Source: Choristoneura fumiferana (Eukaryota > Arthropoda > Insecta > Lepidoptera > Tortricidae). Taken from it: 64,000 nucleotides of DNA. Shown here in pieces: positions 62,192 to 64,000 of this stretch (position 1 is its first letter; each line of letters opens with the position of its first letter). The stretch lies in assembly GCF_025370935.1 (NCBI RefSeq), contig NC_133494.1, forward strand, positions 5,863,840 through 5,927,839, read 5' to 3'. The position numbers were made by a program, and so were the translations under genes. Below the pieces are notes generated by a model. It did no database searches, had not been told where the DNA came from, and worked only from the letters and a program-made list of their open reading frames with translations.

Positions 62192-64000
62192 AATAGACTA
62201 GTTATGGTATATATAGTAGTAATAGCACAGTATATATATAAGCTAAAGTAGTATATATATATATTCTGACTGTGGTAATAGTGATTTATTGACAGCTATT
62301 GATATTCGCGTTTCCGTAAAGTACCTCGATAAAAGCAGATGATCGTCCCTTAGGGAATGTGAGCTAAAGTGAGCCACGGCAGCATTTGCTGGCATTAAAA
62401 CCTTTACCGCTGCGTTATCATTTTATAAGTTTTCATGTAAAATCTTAACTCGTAAAACCGTGAGTTAAAATTATAGTCCAATAAATCTACAGATCAAGTA
62501 ATCTACAGACTTACAAGTTCAGTCAAAAGTCACAATACAAAGTATCCCGTATTGCATGTGGGTTTTATTCCAAATACTTAAAAATAAATAAGTACCTGAA
62601 GTTTGTTTTGTAATATATGTATACTCAGACACATTTTTGTATATATATGTATACTTAGACAAAATGTTTATCTAATCGTTTGGTTACCTTGGGAGCGAAT
62701 TTAACTGAAGCTGCAGTGTAAGTATTGTTTTAGGTATTTATTTTCTTAAATTGCTCGAGTAAGAATTGCAAAAACAACTGAGTCGAGTCTCTGACCTATT
62801 CAACGACATTCACTTTATACTCTTATTGTATAACACTATTACTACTTTGTGTGTAAAATAAATGTTATAATATAATCATTTTTATACAAACTTTTGACTG
62901 TACTTTTTGTTGACAACTAACAACATAAATCTACAACAAAATTGAAAGTCAATCCGACTCCTGGAAGTGGATCAGAATGAACTTACAAGATTTACCTAAA
63001 CAAAAAACAACAAACGGGGCAAGCTAATTAAAGCTTCTAATTAAACCCGATACAAGATACCGCTAAGTACTTAAGATTTCACAAATTGTAATGTAATTTG
63101 TAACTTTATAAAATAAAGCTCAGGTGTTTACCACACGTGACTAAAACCTCTTAGGTGTACAGTATTGTACGATCATGTGCTAAATAGCTGCCAAAAGATT
63201 TTCTATCGCCAGTGGACACCGATATTACCTAATCTTGTTTGTCCAGGTTTCGGCGGTTGTGTAAATAGATTCGATCAATATTTATAGCGATATTACCTAT
63301 CGCTTTCCCAGAAAACCATGTCGATTATGAAATTAAGAGATGAATTGTGATATACTTAAGATAGGCAATGAGGAACTTCGTCAAAATCTGGTCTTCGTCA
63401 AAAATGGTTTTCTGAGAATGTTGTACTCCAGAGAAAATCCGGTCAGCGTCCAAGGAAAAGGATGATAGTTCATACATATTTCAATTAAAAGAAACAATGA
63501 AAACCTATCGGTAATGCTTAGAACGCTCAATTTTTAGCAAAAACACAACATGGAAAGAGAAAACTGACTTCTTACCTATTTACATTCTCATTGAAAGGTA
63601 ATAAATACACAAACATGTTTGCGTATGGTAACTCAATGGAAAAGACCTTTGACATGTTGACTTTAATAGCAAATGGCATGCCTTTTTTATTTATTGATCT
63701 GTTATGCACTTCGTAGGTACCTGCTATGTATACTTTATGCATTTTTGGAGTTACATAAGTTTTCCCAATAAAAGGTGGATCACACTGATACCAACTTCAC
63801 AGTAATTAGGTACATTAAGAAACTTTTTAAGTCGCAGTTTATGTACAGTCGAAGAAACTGAAATATGCACCAGGACGGAACCTTTGGGCTAGGTACTAAT
63901 GTCATGTTGACATCACATACTTTTGTCAAGGAAATCATAGTAAAATTGATTATTAAAAGGTTCCATCCTAGTAAGATTTAGGGACAGTAGCTTTAAGATT
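62192..64000. other. AT-rich stretch, no gene identified
   Basis: Contains short (TA)n runs at about 62200-62270 and 62610-62655. No exon or repeat with defined ends was recognised. Confidence 0.4.

Overview
The window looks like AT-rich, repeat-dense nuclear DNA from a moth or butterfly. Two things point there. One is a tRNA-derived SINE with a (GAT)n tail and several high-copy spacer repeats that I know from lepidopteran genomes. The other is a set of spliced exons of an animal diacylglycerol lipase. No bacterial operon, CRISPR array, rRNA gene or convincing functional tRNA gene was seen. Two runs of exactly 100 N (1717-1816 and 56280-56379) are scaffold gaps.

Cellular gene content is sparse. 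The only confidently recognised gene is a diacylglycerol lipase (beta-like) on the minus strand. Three consecutive exons at 61096-60984, 57913-57692 and 57265-56950 join in frame with consensus splice sites. Together they cover the last two membrane segments and the linker before the catalytic domain. The first exons and the lipase domain were not found here. A second candidate is a short secreted-peptide gene on the plus strand, with a TATA box at 18916, a signal-peptide exon at 18970-19021 and a possible 30-base second exon at 20510-20539. A third, weaker candidate exon lies at 29480-29658.

Most of what can be named is mobile DNA. From 1 to 17 kb the main theme is one DNA-transposon family. 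There is a complete copy at 7020-8871 with terminal inverted repeats and an ATTT target duplication, inserted in a SINE. There is a chimeric or truncated copy at 14946-15898 and a cut-off copy at 1-650. The last two sit inside 1.7-kb blocks (1-1716 and 15247-16970) that are almost identical and differ mainly by indels. One block abuts a gap, so assembly duplication is a serious possibility.

From 17 to 34 kb there are decayed non-LTR retrotransposon ends (17.8-18.1, 21.3-22.4 and 25.3-25.5 kb), spacer repeats, and a MULE-type element at 33231-34784. That element carries a broken transposase and a nested repeat. From 34.9 to 38.7 kb at least seven foldback (MITE-like) elements are packed together, including a PIF/Harbinger derivative with a TTA duplication. 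From 38 to 49 kb there are two foldbacks carrying a hammerhead-ribozyme-like motif, a reverse-transcriptase fragment, Helitron-like units, two long copies of the 'agggttccg' repeat and a nested retroposon with its own target duplication. From 49 to 56 kb little is recognisable. From 57 to 61 kb lies the lipase gene, with repeats in its introns. The last 3 kb show nothing clear beyond one repeat fragment.

I see no coordinated novel system. The most interesting items are the unclassified transposon family with its dense CGTTAC motifs and unknown ORF, the hammerhead-like motif shared by unrelated foldbacks, and the possible small secreted-peptide gene.
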